64,000 nt of DNA from Acidimicrobiia bacterium (GTDB lineage Bacteria; Actinomycetota; Acidimicrobiia; Acidimicrobiales; Bin134). The notes under the pieces were generated by a model. It made no database searches and had not been told where the DNA came from. It was given only the letters and a program-made list of their open reading frames with translations. Below are positions 1 to 8,890 of the stretch, in pieces. Position numbers and translations under genes: made by a program. Each line of letters opens with the position of its first letter. The stretch's first letter is position 1. The stretch is taken from the NCBI GenBank assembly GCA_022822905.1, contig JAJDYE010000026.1, positions 1 through 64,000 of the forward strand, written 5' to 3'.

Positions 1-1
1 C

Positions 2-85
2 GTCATCGACCACACCACCGGCGAACTCCTCCGCACCCTCACCCTCGACCCCACCCGCGACTACCAACCCCGAAACAAAACATGA
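2..85 (+). pseudogene. C-terminal end of a CDS cut by the window edge; resembles the C-terminus of IS481-type transposases/integrases (VIDHTTGELLRTLTLDPTRDYQPRNKT*)
   Basis: Frame 2 translation ends with TGA at 83-85; 'TGELLR-LTLDP-RDYQP' tail resembles IS481-family C-termini from memory. Only 27 codons are visible. Confidence 0.45.
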
Positions 86-141
86 AAAACACCCGCCCGC
101 GCAGGTTCACCCGTTCCACATGTCCTGACACATCACACCAG

Positions 142-225
142 TGCCCGGGGAGGGATTCGAACCCTCACTCCCTTGCGGGAACCGGATTTTGAGTCCGGCG
201 CGTCTACCAATTCCACCACCCGGGC
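142..225 (-). tRNA. tRNA-Leu (anticodon CAA)
   Basis: Reverse complement GCCCGGGTGGTGGAATTGGTAGACGCGCCGGACTCAAAATCCGG...GGTTCGAATCCCTCCCCGGGCA: paired acceptor stem, CTCAAAA anticodon loop, long variable arm, TTCGAAT T-loop. Confidence 0.95.
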
Positions 226-362
226 AGGGGGCCAGCTTGCTGGCTGGGGGAAGGGCAGTTTACCCAGTGCAATGGCAGGGAAGCTTGCTGGATAACTTGG
301 GCAGACGGGCTTGTCTCGTAGAGTGTTGAAACCCCACTGTCGTCTGAGAGGTCTGACACCTG

Positions 363-1538
363 ATGATCTGTTTCACCTATCCCGGCCAGGGATCCCAAAA
401 GGCCGGCATGGGTTCGGCCTGGGTCGACCACCCCTCGTGGGAGCTGGTGGCCGAGGCCTCTGAGGCAGCGGGGCGCGATGTGGCCCGGCTCCTGCTCGAC
501 GCTGACGACGACGAGCTGCGCCACACCCGCAACTCCCAGCTCGCCACGTTCATGGTGTCGATGATCGCACTCGACGCGGTGACCCGGGTGGGCATCGAGA
601 CCGCCGGCCACGCCGGCCACAGCCTGGGCGAGTACTCCGCGCTGGTGGCCGCCGGGGTGGTGGACTTCTACGACGGCGTTCGCCTGGTGTCGGAGCGGGG
701 CGAGGCCATGCAGGTGGCTGCCGAGGAGCAAGACGGCACCATGGCCGCGGTCATGGGCCTCGACGACGACTTGGTGGAGCAGGCCTGCGAACAGGCCGAC
801 GGCGACGTGTGGGTGGCCAACTACAACGCCCCCGGCCAAGTGGTGATCGCCGGCGCCCCCTCGATGGTGGACGCAGCCGGCGCCCTCGCCAAAGACCTGG
901 GGGCCAAGCGGGTTATGGCCCTGCCGGTGGGCGGCGCCTTTCACACCCCGTTCATGGCATCGGCCAAAGACCGGCTTCAAAAGGCCATCGGCAAGACCGA
1001 GTTCCGGGTTCCCGACCACCCGGTGTACGCCAACGTGGACGCCACCGCCCACACCGGCGCCGACATCTGGGCCGACCTGCTCAACGAGCAGCTCACCAGC
1101 CCGGTTCGCTGGCGCCAGTCGGTCCACAACATGTGCGACGACGGCTTCACCACGTTCGTGGAACTGGGGCCGGGCGCGGTGCTCACCGGAACGGTGAAGC
1201 GAACCGCCAAAGACTGCCAGCCGCTCAAGGTGAACGCCCCCACCGACATCGACGCGGTGCTGGAAGCCCTTGCTGGGCCCCCCGTAGCCGCTGCCGGCCC
1301 TCTGGAGGGCGAGGCCCTCTTCGCCACCGAGCGCCTGGTGGTGAGCCCCGCAGCCGGCGTCTTCCAGCCCACCGAAGACAACCTGCTGGGCACCGGGGTG
1401 ACCGCCGGCCAGCTGCTGGGCCATGTGGGCGACACCGAGGTCCACACTCCCTGGGCTGGGGCGATCATGGGATTTTTGGCCGTGGACGGCGAGCGGGTCA
1501 CCGCCAGCCAGCCCATCGCCTGGCTGCGCACACAATGA
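363..1538 (+). CDS. fabD: malonyl CoA-ACP transacylase with C-terminal biotinyl/lipoyl-like extension
   Basis: FTYPGQGSQKAGMG, GHSLGEYSALVAAG active-site motif, GGAFHTPFM; first gene of a fab operon. Confidence 0.95.
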   Translation: MICFTYPGQGSQKAGMGSAWVDHPSWELVAEASEAAGRDVARLLLDADDDELRHTRNSQLATFMVSMIALDAVTRVGIETAGHAGHSLGEYSALVAAGVVDFYDGVRLVSERGEAMQVAAEEQDGTMAAVMGLDDDLVEQACEQADGDVWVANYNAPGQVVIAGAPSMVDAAGALAKDLGAKRVMALPVGGAFHTPFMASAKDRLQKAIGKTEFRVPDHPVYANVDATAHTGADIWADLLNEQLTSPVRWRQSVHNMCDDGFTTFVELGPGAVLTGTVKRTAKDCQPLKVNAPTDIDAVLEALAGPPVAAAGPLEGEALFATERLVVSPAAGVFQPTEDNLLGTGVTAGQLLGHVGDTEVHTPWAGAIMGFLAVDGERVTASQPIAWLRTQ

Positions 1539-1551
1539 GGACACACGGGCG

Positions 1552-2481
1552 ATGACGAGGGCGGCCATCACCGGTCTGGGCACCGCGAAGGGCCACAAGG
1601 TGGTCACCAACCACGACTTGGCCCAAACCCTCGACACCAGCGACGAGTGGATCGTGGAGCGCACCGGCATCCACGAGCGCCGGGTGGGGGGCAGCTGCCT
1701 GGAGCTGGGCGGCCAAGCAGCCAAGATCGCCCTCAAGCAGGCCGAGATCGACGCCACCGAACTCGACCTGATCATCTGCTCCACCTGCACCCCCGACCAG
1801 GTGTTCCCCGCCGTGTCCAACCGCATCCAAGACGAGTTGGGGGCAACGTGCGGGGCGTTCGACCTGAACGCGGCCTGCTCGGGCTTCACCTACGGCGTTT
1901 CCCTGGCCCATTCCCAGATCGCCGCCGGCATGGAGCGGATACTGGTTATCGGAGTGGACACGCTCAGCCGGTTCACCGACTGGGACGACCGCTCCACCGC
2001 CATCTTGTTCGGCGACGGCGCCGGCGCGGTGGTGCTGGAGCCGGCCATCCGCGACGACCGGGGCGTGCTCAGCACCTACATGGGCTCCGAGGGCCGCTTC
2101 GCCGACCTGTTGATCTGCGACTTCGGCGACTACATCAAAATGGACGGCAAAGAGGTGTTCCGCCAGGCGGTGCGGGTCATGGTCTCAGCCAGCCAGAGAG
2201 TGCTGGCCGACGCCGGACTGGAGGCATCGGATGTGGCCGCAGTGATCCCCCACCAGGCCAACTTCCGGATCATCGAGAGCGCCATGAAACGCCTGGACAT
2301 CCCCCTGGAGAAGGCGGCCACCGTGCTCGAGACCACCGGCAACACCTCATCGGCCTCCATCCCGCTGGCCATGGACGAGGCGGTGTCGAAGGGGGCCATA
2401 AACGACGGTGATGTGGTGCTGCTCGTGGGCTTCGGCGCAGGTATGAGCGTCGCCGCCGCGCTGCTACGCTGGGGCCAGTGA
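1552..2481 (+). CDS. fabH: 3-oxoacyl-ACP synthase III
   Basis: Cys-His-Asn motifs NAACSGF, IPHQAN, TGNTSSASIP; start taken at MTRAAITGLG rather than the longer ORF. Confidence 0.95.
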   Translation: MTRAAITGLGTAKGHKVVTNHDLAQTLDTSDEWIVERTGIHERRVGGSCLELGGQAAKIALKQAEIDATELDLIICSTCTPDQVFPAVSNRIQDELGATCGAFDLNAACSGFTYGVSLAHSQIAAGMERILVIGVDTLSRFTDWDDRSTAILFGDGAGAVVLEPAIRDDRGVLSTYMGSEGRFADLLICDFGDYIKMDGKEVFRQAVRVMVSASQRVLADAGLEASDVAAVIPHQANFRIIESAMKRLDIPLEKAATVLETTGNTSSASIPLAMDEAVSKGAINDGDVVLLVGFGAGMSVAAALLRWGQ

Positions 2482-3200
2482 GCACATCCAGGGTTGTCCT
2501 GGTGACCGGCGGGAACCGGGGCATCGGGCTGGCGACAGCCACTGAGTTCGCCCAAAACGGCCATCAGGTGGCGGTGACCTACCGCAGCGAGCCCCCGCAG
2601 TCCAACGGGCAAGTCGATCTGTTGGGCGTGTGCTGCGACGTGACCGACGAGAACCAGATCGAAGCCGCCTTCGCCGAGATCGAAGACCGGCTCGGCCCGG
2701 TGGAAGTGCTGGTGTCCAACGCCGGAATCAACCGCGACAAGCTGCTGATGCGCATGAGCGAGGCCGACTTCACCGACGTGATCGACGCGAACCTGACCGC
2801 CGGCTACCGGGTGGCCAAGCGAGCCACCAAGTCGATGATGCGCAACCGCTGGGGCCGCATCGTGTTCGTGTCTTCGGTGGTGGGCGCCGTGGGCCAGGCC
2901 GGGCAGGCCAACTACGCCGCCTCCAAGGCCGGCCTGGTGGGGCTGAGCCGATCGCTGGCCAAGGAACTGGCCAGCCGCAACATCACCGTCAACGTGGTGG
3001 CCCCCGGCCCGGTGGGCACCGACATGTTGAACGAGCTCGACGAGGACCGCCGCTCGGCCATTATCGACGCGGTTCCCCTCGGACGATTGGGCGAACCCTC
3101 CGAAATTGCTGCCACCATTTCCTTCTTGGCCTCCGACGCCGCCGGCTACGTCACCGGAGCGGTAATTCCGGTAGACGGTGGCCTGGGCATGGGAGGATGA
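2478..3200 (+). CDS. fabG: 3-oxoacyl-ACP reductase (SDR)
   Basis: TGGNRGIG, NAG, YAASKAG motifs; GTG start overlapping the fabH stop. Confidence 0.93.
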   Translation: MSTSRVVLVTGGNRGIGLATATEFAQNGHQVAVTYRSEPPQSNGQVDLLGVCCDVTDENQIEAAFAEIEDRLGPVEVLVSNAGINRDKLLMRMSEADFTDVIDANLTAGYRVAKRATKSMMRNRWGRIVFVSSVVGAVGQAGQANYAASKAGLVGLSRSLAKELASRNITVNVVAPGPVGTDMLNELDEDRRSAIIDAVPLGRLGEPSEIAATISFLASDAAGYVTGAVIPVDGGLGMGG

Positions 3201-3265
3201 ATGCCCGGATACGCATTGGAAAACCCGTCCAAGGACGACCCGTCCACGAATAGGAGAGAACAAGC

Positions 3266-3505
3266 GTGAGCGACGACAACTTCACCCGCTTCCAGAACTG
3301 CACAGTGGAGGTGCTGTCGGTGGAGGCCGATCAGGTCACTCCCGAGGCCACCTTTGCCGACGACTTGGACTCAGACAGCCTCGACTTGGTCGAGTTGGTG
3401 ATGGCGCTCGAAGAAGAGTTCGACATCGCCATCGACGAGGAAGAGCTGGAGGACATCGAGACCGTGGGCCAGGCCTTCGACTTGGTGACCGTCAAACTGG
3501 GATGA
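3266..3505 (+). CDS. acpP: acyl carrier protein
   Basis: 79 aa acidic protein with the DSDSLDLVELVMALEEEF phosphopantetheine motif. Confidence 0.95.
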   Translation: MSDDNFTRFQNCTVEVLSVEADQVTPEATFADDLDSDSLDLVELVMALEEEFDIAIDEEELEDIETVGQAFDLVTVKLG

Positions 3506-3560
3506 CCTCGCCGCCATCTGACGAGACGAATTCCAACCCTCGGCCGCGGAGCGCGAGCCC

Positions 3561-4742
3561 ATGACGGCACCGCGCCGAGTGGCAGTCACCGGCATCGGGG
3601 TCTTGGCCTGGCCCGGCCTCGGCCGGGATGCCTTCTGGCAGGGGCTGCTGGAGGCCCCCGCCGAGGGGCGGCGGGTGATGGACCACTTCGATCCCCTCCC
3701 CCATTTCGACTCCCCCAAAGAGGCCCGCCGCACCGACCGGTTCGCCCAGATGGCCCTGGCCGCGGCAGCCGAGGCGCTGGAGCAGTCGGGCGAGCTCAGC
3801 GCCGACCCCGGCCGCACCGGCGTGTGGGTGGGAACGGGCGTGGGAGGCCTGCGGACGCTGGAAGATCAGATCCAGGTCCGCATCGAGAAAGGCGAACGGA
3901 GGGTGTCGCCGTTTCTGGTGCCGATGCTGATGGCCAATGCCGCATCAGCGGCCATCTCCATGCGCTACGGATTCTCCGGTCCGTGCGAGAACACGGTCAC
4001 CGCCTGCGCCGCGGGCACCCAGTCGATAGCCAACGCGGCCATGTTGATCCGCTCCAATCGCTGCGATGCGGTGATCACCGGCGGAAGCGAGGCCTCCAAC
4101 TCCATCACCGGCGAGGCCACCTTCTGGAACATGACCGCGGTGTCCCGATCCCACATCAGCCGCCCGTTCGACTTGGAGCGCGACGGATTCATCCAAGCCG
4201 AGGGAGCGGCGGTCTTGGTGTTGGAGGAGTTGGAAACGGCCCGAAGCCGAGGTGCCACCGTGCTGGGCGAAATCCTGGGGGGCGCCAGTAACGCCGACGC
4301 CCATCACATCACCGCCCCGTCGCCAGGCGGTGCGGGGGCAGTGCGCTGCATGGAGCTGGCCTTGGCCGATGCCGGGCTGGAAGCAAGCGACATCGTCCAC
4401 ATCAACGCCCACGGCACATCCACCCCGCTGAACGACGCCGCCGAGGCCGAGGCCATCCAAAAGGTGTTCGGCACGCCGGGGCCGCTGGTCACCTCCACAA
4501 AAGGCGTGACCGGTCACGCCCTGGGAGCGGCAGGGGCCATTGAGGCCGCCGCGGTGCTGTTGGCCATGGAGCACGGGAAGATCCCCCCCACCTACGGGTA
4601 CGAGACCCCCGACCCGGAGATGGCCCCCATCCAAATCGTGGCCCCCGATCCGGCCTCGTGGACGCCGGGGCCGTCGCTTTCGAACTCCTTCGGCTTCGGC
4701 GGCCACAACGGGACCATCGTGATCGGTCCCCCGCCCGAATAG
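3561..4742 (+). CDS. fabF: 3-oxoacyl-ACP synthase II
   Basis: TACAAGTQSI, NAHGTSTPLND, KGVTGHALGAAG, NSFGFGGHN motifs. Confidence 0.95.
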   Translation: MTAPRRVAVTGIGVLAWPGLGRDAFWQGLLEAPAEGRRVMDHFDPLPHFDSPKEARRTDRFAQMALAAAAEALEQSGELSADPGRTGVWVGTGVGGLRTLEDQIQVRIEKGERRVSPFLVPMLMANAASAAISMRYGFSGPCENTVTACAAGTQSIANAAMLIRSNRCDAVITGGSEASNSITGEATFWNMTAVSRSHISRPFDLERDGFIQAEGAAVLVLEELETARSRGATVLGEILGGASNADAHHITAPSPGGAGAVRCMELALADAGLEASDIVHINAHGTSTPLNDAAEAEAIQKVFGTPGPLVTSTKGVTGHALGAAGAIEAAAVLLAMEHGKIPPTYGYETPDPEMAPIQIVAPDPASWTPGPSLSNSFGFGGHNGTIVIGPPPE

Positions 4743-4779
4743 CCGGCAACTGCCTGCCGGTGCCTACGGCCGGCGCCGA

Positions 4780-5202
4780 TCAGCCGGCGTCAACCACCAC
4801 GAACAGCAGTTCGCACGAGCACGCCAGCTCCCCCCCAACCAACGCCCGCCCCTGGCCTCGGCCGGCCCGGGCCGACAGGCGGGTCATCTCCACTTCCAGG
4901 TCCAAGCGCTCACCAGGGACCACCTGGCGGCGGAATCGGGCACTGTCGAGGCCGCCGAACAGGGGCAGCTTGCCGGCGAATCGGTCGTCGCAGAGGGCGA
5001 TGTAGGCCCCGAGTTGGGCGATGGCCTCGGCCATCAGCACTCCCGGCAGCGTGGGACGCCCGGGAAAGTGGCCGGCGAAAAACGGCTCGTCGCCCGTGAG
5101 CTGCCAATAGCCCTCGGCCCGCTCCCCGACCACCATCGAGGTGACCTCGTCCAAGAACAGGAACGGAGGGCGGTGCGGGAGAACCTCGGCCGGAGGTCTC
5201 AT
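4780..5202 (-). CDS. fabZ: 3-hydroxyacyl-ACP dehydratase, FabZ-like
   Basis: [13 protein letters not shown] and [23 protein letters not shown]. Confidence 0.9.
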   Translation of the reverse strand: MRPPAEVLPHRPPFLFLDEVTSMVVGERAEGYWQLTGDEPFFAGHFPGRPTLPGVLMAEAIAQLGAYIALCDDRFAGKLPLFGGLDSARFRRQVVPGERLDLEVEMTRLSARAGRGQGRALVGGELACSCELLFVVVDAG

Positions 5203-5220
5203 AAGGCTGCTCTTGTTCCG

Positions 5221-5685
5221 CTATTCCTCAGGCAGTGCCGCAGCCAGATTGACCGCGGTGTTCTTGGGGCTGATCTTGTACCAGGCGTGCTCAATCCGGC
5301 CGTCTTCATCTACAAGGAAGGCGGAGCGGACAATGCCCCAATAGGTATTGCCGTACATCTTCTTCTCCCGCCACACCCCGAAGGCCTCGGCGGCCTCATG
5401 GTCGGGATCCGACAGGAGGGAGTAGCCGAGGTCGCACTTCTCATCGAACCGCTTCTGGCGGTCGGGCTTGTCCCCGCTGATTCCCACTGCGGCGATGCCC
5501 CGTTCTGCGGCGATGTCACGCACGCCGATTGCCTGATTCGTTCAACCAGGAGTAAGTGCCTTGGGAAAGAAGAAAATCGCCAGCTTCCGTCCGGCAAAGT
5601 CACCCAGCGACACCTGGTTGCCGTTCTGGTCCTCCAGGGCGAACGCCGGCGTTTGATCGCCGGGAGACAACAGCCAATCAGCCAT
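5221..5685 (-). CDS. BCP/AhpC-TSA family peroxiredoxin; candidate selenoprotein with Sec (UGA at 5544-5542) at the peroxidatic position
   Basis: From ATG at 5685: MADWLLSPGDQTPAFALEDQNGNQVSLGDFAGRKLAIFFFPKALTPG[TGA]TNQAIGVRDIAAERGIAAVGISGDKPDRQKRFDEKCDLGYSLLSDPDHEAAEAFGVWREKKMYGNTYWGIVRSAFLVDEDGRIEHAWYKISPKNTAVNLAAALPEE. One uninterrupted frame apart from the TGA, which replaces the catalytic Cys of the TPGCT motif (E. coli Bcp KAMTPGCTVQACGLRD). Confidence 0.85.
5508..5527 (-). promoter_or_regulatory. candidate bacterial SECIS hairpin downstream of the in-frame UGA
   Basis: Minus strand CGGCG-TGCGTGACAT-CGCCG: 5-bp perfect stem, 10-nt loop with G at loop position 2, 19 nt between UGA and apical loop. 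Matches published bSECIS constraints; not folded computationally. Confidence 0.65.
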
Positions 5686-5702
5686 GGATCGACTCTATCG
5701 GA

Positions 5703-5981
5703 TCAGGTTCCCTTGACGGCTGCCTTCAGCCGGGCGCCAGCGCTCACCTTGCAGCCCTTGGCGGCGGCAATCTGGATGGTCTCGCCAGTGCGGGGGTTGC
5801 GACCGGTGCGGGCGCCTCGAGAGGTCTGCTCGAAGGACACGAAGCCGGTGATCGCCACCTTGTCGCCCAAGATCACCTGCTCGGTGACAACAGTCTCCAG
5901 GCTGCTGAGCACCGCGTCCACGGAGCTCTTGCTCTCACCGGTGCGCTCGCTGATGGCGCTGACCAACTCTGACTTGTTCAT
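5703..5981 (-). CDS. hup: HU-family DNA-binding protein
   Basis: MNKSELVSAISERTGESKSSVDAVL...GFVSFEQTSRGARTGRNPRTGETIQI. Confidence 0.96.
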   Translation of the reverse strand: MNKSELVSAISERTGESKSSVDAVLSSLETVVTEQVILGDKVAITGFVSFEQTSRGARTGRNPRTGETIQIAAAKGCKVSAGARLKAAVKGT

Positions 5982-6087
5982 GGAATCCTCCTGAATGCTG
6001 AATTACGCGAGTGTAATTCAGTTGGAAATTGACACAAAGTTCTCAGAGTCAATCAGCCCGCAGTGGAAAAATGCCAAGTTCTCAGGC

Positions 6088-6867
6088 TCAATCCAAGGCT
6101 CGGCGGAATTTCCCAACCAGATCGCCCACCGCGGCGGGTCCGCCGTCGCCCAGCATCCGGCGCACCACCGCCGAGCCCACCACCGCGCCGTCGGCCACTC
6201 GGCACACCTCCTGGGCCTGCTCGGGAGTGCCCACCCCCACCCCCACTAGAACGGGCACGTCGGTCACCTGCTTGAGCCTCCCGGCCATAACCACCGCCGA
6301 CGACGCCAGCTCGTCGCGCTCCCCGGTCACCCCCAGAAGCCCCACCCCGTAGACGAATCCCCGGGTTCGAGCGCAAATCCGGCCCAGCCGCTCGTCAGAC
6401 GCGGTGGGCGCGGCCAACAGCACCGTCTCCACCCCCGCGGCGTCGGCCGCCTCGGTCCACGGTCCCGCTTCCTCCAGGGGCAGGTCGGGGAGGATGGCGG
6501 CGGCCACGCCCTGCTCAGCCAGCACCGAGGCGAACCGCTCCAAGCCGAATCGAAAGGCGATGTTGTAGTAGGTCATCACTGCCAGAGGGACGCCGATGTC
6601 GAGCCGCCCGAGGGCGTCCAAAACCGCTAGCGGTGTGATCCCACCAGCCAGCGCTCGGTCGTTAGCCTGCTGGATGACCGGGCCGTCCATTACCGGATCG
6701 GAGAACGGGATGCCCACCTCGATCGCGTCGGCGCCCGCGTCGGCGGCTGCGGCCAGTCCGGCCTGCCAGTCGCCCAACCCCCCGGTGAGATAGGGAACCA
6801 GCGCCTTGCCGCCCTGGGAGCGGCGGCCCCGCAGTGCGGCCTCCAACGGGCCGGGCTCAGCGCTCAC
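6088..6867 (-). CDS. trpA: tryptophan synthase alpha subunit
   Basis: [47 protein letters not shown]. Confidence 0.95.
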   Translation of the reverse strand: MSAEPGPLEAALRGRRSQGGKALVPYLTGGLGDWQAGLAAAADAGADAIEVGIPFSDPVMDGPVIQQANDRALAGGITPLAVLDALGRLDIGVPLAVMTYYNIAFRFGLERFASVLAEQGVAAAILPDLPLEEAGPWTEAADAAGVETVLLAAPTASDERLGRICARTRGFVYGVGLLGVTGERDELASSAVVMAGRLKQVTDVPVLVGVGVGTPEQAQEVCRVADGAVVGSAVVRRMLGDGGPAAVGDLVGKFRRALD

Positions 6868-8054
6868 TCAGATTGCCCGTCGTCTCCGCTGGCACTGCCG
6901 TCGGCCACCAGACGGTCCATCATCTGGTCGACGTCTTTGTCGCCCCGGCCGCTGAGGTTCAACAGCACCGACTGGCCGGCCAGCTCCTGGCGGTCCCGAG
7001 ACACCCAGGCCAGGGCGTGGGCCGGCTCCAGCGCGGGGATGATCCCCTCGGTGCGCGACAGCAGCTCGAAAGCGGCCACCACCTCGTCGTCGGTAACCGT
7101 CTCATAGCGGGCCCGGCCGATGGCAGCCAGATGGGAGTGCTCGGGGCCGATGCCGGGATAGTCCAAACCGGCGGAGATCGACTCGGCCTCCAGCACCTGG
7201 CCGTACTCGTCCTGCATCAGGAACGACTTGGAGCCGTGGACCACCCCGGGAACTCCCCGGCCGATGGCCGCCCCGCCCGCCGGCTCCACCCCCACCAGTG
7301 CGGCATCGCCGTCCACGAAGCCGCTGAAGATGCCGATGGCGTTGCTGCCACCCCCCACACAGGCGGTGACCACGTCGGGGTCTCGCCCCATCAGCTCCCG
7401 GCACTGCTCCCGGGCCTCGTCGCCGATCACCCGGTGCAGCTCCCGCACCATCCACGGGTAGGGATGGGGCCCCATCACCGAGCCCAGGCAGTAGTGCGAG
7501 CTCTCCACGGTGGCCACCCAGTCGCGCATGGCCTCGTTGATGGCGTCCTTCAGCGTCCGGCTGCCCGACAGCGCCGAGCGAACCTCGGCCCCCAGAAGCT
7601 GCATTCGGAACACGTTGAGGGCTTGGCGCTCCATGTCCACCTCGCCCATGTAAACCACGCATTCCAGCCCCAGAAGGGCCGCCGCAGTGGCAGTGGCCAC
7701 GCCGTGCTGGCCGGCACCGGTCTCGGCCACCAGCCGGGTCTTGCCCATGCGCACGGCCAAAAGGGCCTGGCCCAGCACGTTGTTGATCTTGTGGGAACCG
7801 GTGTGGTTGAGATCCTCCCGCTTCAGCAGCAGCCGCAATCCCAGCTCTTCGGACAGGCGGTGGCACTCGGTGAGCGGCGACGGGCGCCCGGCGTAGTCGG
7901 CCAGCAACTGGTTCAGCTCGCTCCGAAAGCTCTCGTCGGCCCAGGCAGAGCGGAACGCGGCCTCCAACTCCTCGCAGGCCGGTACCAGGGTCTCGGGCAC
8001 AAACCGCCCCCCGAAATCCCCGAACCGCCCACCTACAGGCTCGGCCATGGTCAT
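6864..8054 (-). CDS. trpB: tryptophan synthase beta subunit
   Basis: [30 protein letters not shown] (PLP Lys), [23 protein letters not shown]. Confidence 0.97.
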   Translation of the reverse strand: MTMAEPVGGRFGDFGGRFVPETLVPACEELEAAFRSAWADESFRSELNQLLADYAGRPSPLTECHRLSEELGLRLLLKREDLNHTGSHKINNVLGQALLAVRMGKTRLVAETGAGQHGVATATAAALLGLECVVYMGEVDMERQALNVFRMQLLGAEVRSALSGSRTLKDAINEAMRDWVATVESSHYCLGSVMGPHPYPWMVRELHRVIGDEAREQCRELMGRDPDVVTACVGGGSNAIGIFSGFVDGDAALVGVEPAGGAAIGRGVPGVVHGSKSFLMQDEYGQVLEAESISAGLDYPGIGPEHSHLAAIGRARYETVTDDEVVAAFELLSRTEGIIPALEPAHALAWVSRDRQELAGQSVLLNLSGRGDKDVDQMMDRLVADGSASGDDGQSE

Positions 8055-8097
8055 CGCCGCACCACGTGGTCAACTCGTTGGGCAAACACAGCCAAGA

Positions 8098-8799
8098 TCA
8101 CTGAAACCGTTCTTCCTGCCAGTCGTAGGGGGCGTCATCTTCGGGCTCATGCTCACCGAGTTCTTGGTCGGCGGGGTCGGGGTGGGGCGGCTCAGTCTCC
8201 CTAACCGCGTTGATGAAGGCCCGTAATCGGGCCGGGTCTTTGCGACCGGGTGAGAGCTCTACTCCAGTGGACACGTCCACCCCCCACGGGCGGACCTTGG
8301 CGATGGCCATGGCCACATTCTCCGGGGTGAGCCCCCCGGCCATGATGAGCCGGATCCCGCCGGGCGCACCCTCGGCCAGCGACCAGTCGAACACCTGGCC
8401 GGAGCCGGGGTTGTCGGAGTCCACCAGCACCATGTCGGCGCCGTAGCGGTCGGCCATGGCCAGGGCCGCGCTGCCGCCGGGAAACGCCTTGATCACCGCC
8501 GGCACCTTCTCGCGAATCAACTGCGTGTCGGCGATGCTTTCTCGTCCGTGGAGCTGGGCCGCCTTGAGGCCGCAGCGGTTGACAATCTCCGTCACCCGCT
8601 GTGGGGCCTCGTTGCGGAACACGCCCACGGTGAGGACACCGGGGGGAAGCAGCCGCACGATCTCCTGTACTCGGGGCGGGGCGATCTGACGGGACGATGG
8701 AGCCAGCACGAAGCCCACGGCGTCGGCGCCCAGCGCGGTGGCCAGCAGGGCGTCGTCGGCGGTGGTGATGCCGCAGATCTTGATGAACACTGGCTCCAA
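8098..8799 (-). CDS. trpF: phosphoribosylanthranilate isomerase
   Basis: IKICGITTADDALLA, GADAVGFVLAPSSRQI, LIMAGGLTPENV, GVDVSTGVE. Confidence 0.94.
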   Translation of the reverse strand: MEPVFIKICGITTADDALLATALGADAVGFVLAPSSRQIAPPRVQEIVRLLPPGVLTVGVFRNEAPQRVTEIVNRCGLKAAQLHGRESIADTQLIREKVPAVIKAFPGGSAALAMADRYGADMVLVDSDNPGSGQVFDWSLAEGAPGGIRLIMAGGLTPENVAMAIAKVRPWGVDVSTGVELSPGRKDPARLRAFINAVRETEPPHPDPADQELGEHEPEDDAPYDWQEERFQ

Positions 8800-8822
8800 A
8801 ACTACCGGCTGACCCGCTCCAT

Positions 8823-8890
8823 ACTTGGGTTGTTAACGGGGAACGACACTTGGAATGTTCACTCGGAACTTGAGTCGCTAACGGGGAACG
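8823..8890 (-). repeat. Two imperfect 23-bp direct repeats (ACTTGRGTYGYTAACGGGGAACG on + strand) spaced 45 bp
   Basis: Copies at 8823-8845 and 8868-8890, between trpF and ygfZ. Confidence 0.7.

Noticed and set aside
204-1889. 561-aa minus-strand ORF opposite fabD/fabH
   Set aside because: Antisense to two clearly recognised fab genes; low-complexity His/Gly/Val composition typical of spurious ORFs in high-GC DNA.
5221-5523. Simple pseudogene or truncated peroxiredoxin explanation
   Set aside because: Not excluded, but disfavoured: a single stop exactly at the catalytic Cys codon, intact frame and conserved residues on both sides, and a SECIS-like hairpin at proper spacing.
5310-5603. 97-aa minus ORF covering the TGA in the peroxiredoxin
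   Set aside because: Different frame from the conserved peroxiredoxin sequence; Arg/Ser-rich shadow, no homology-like motif.
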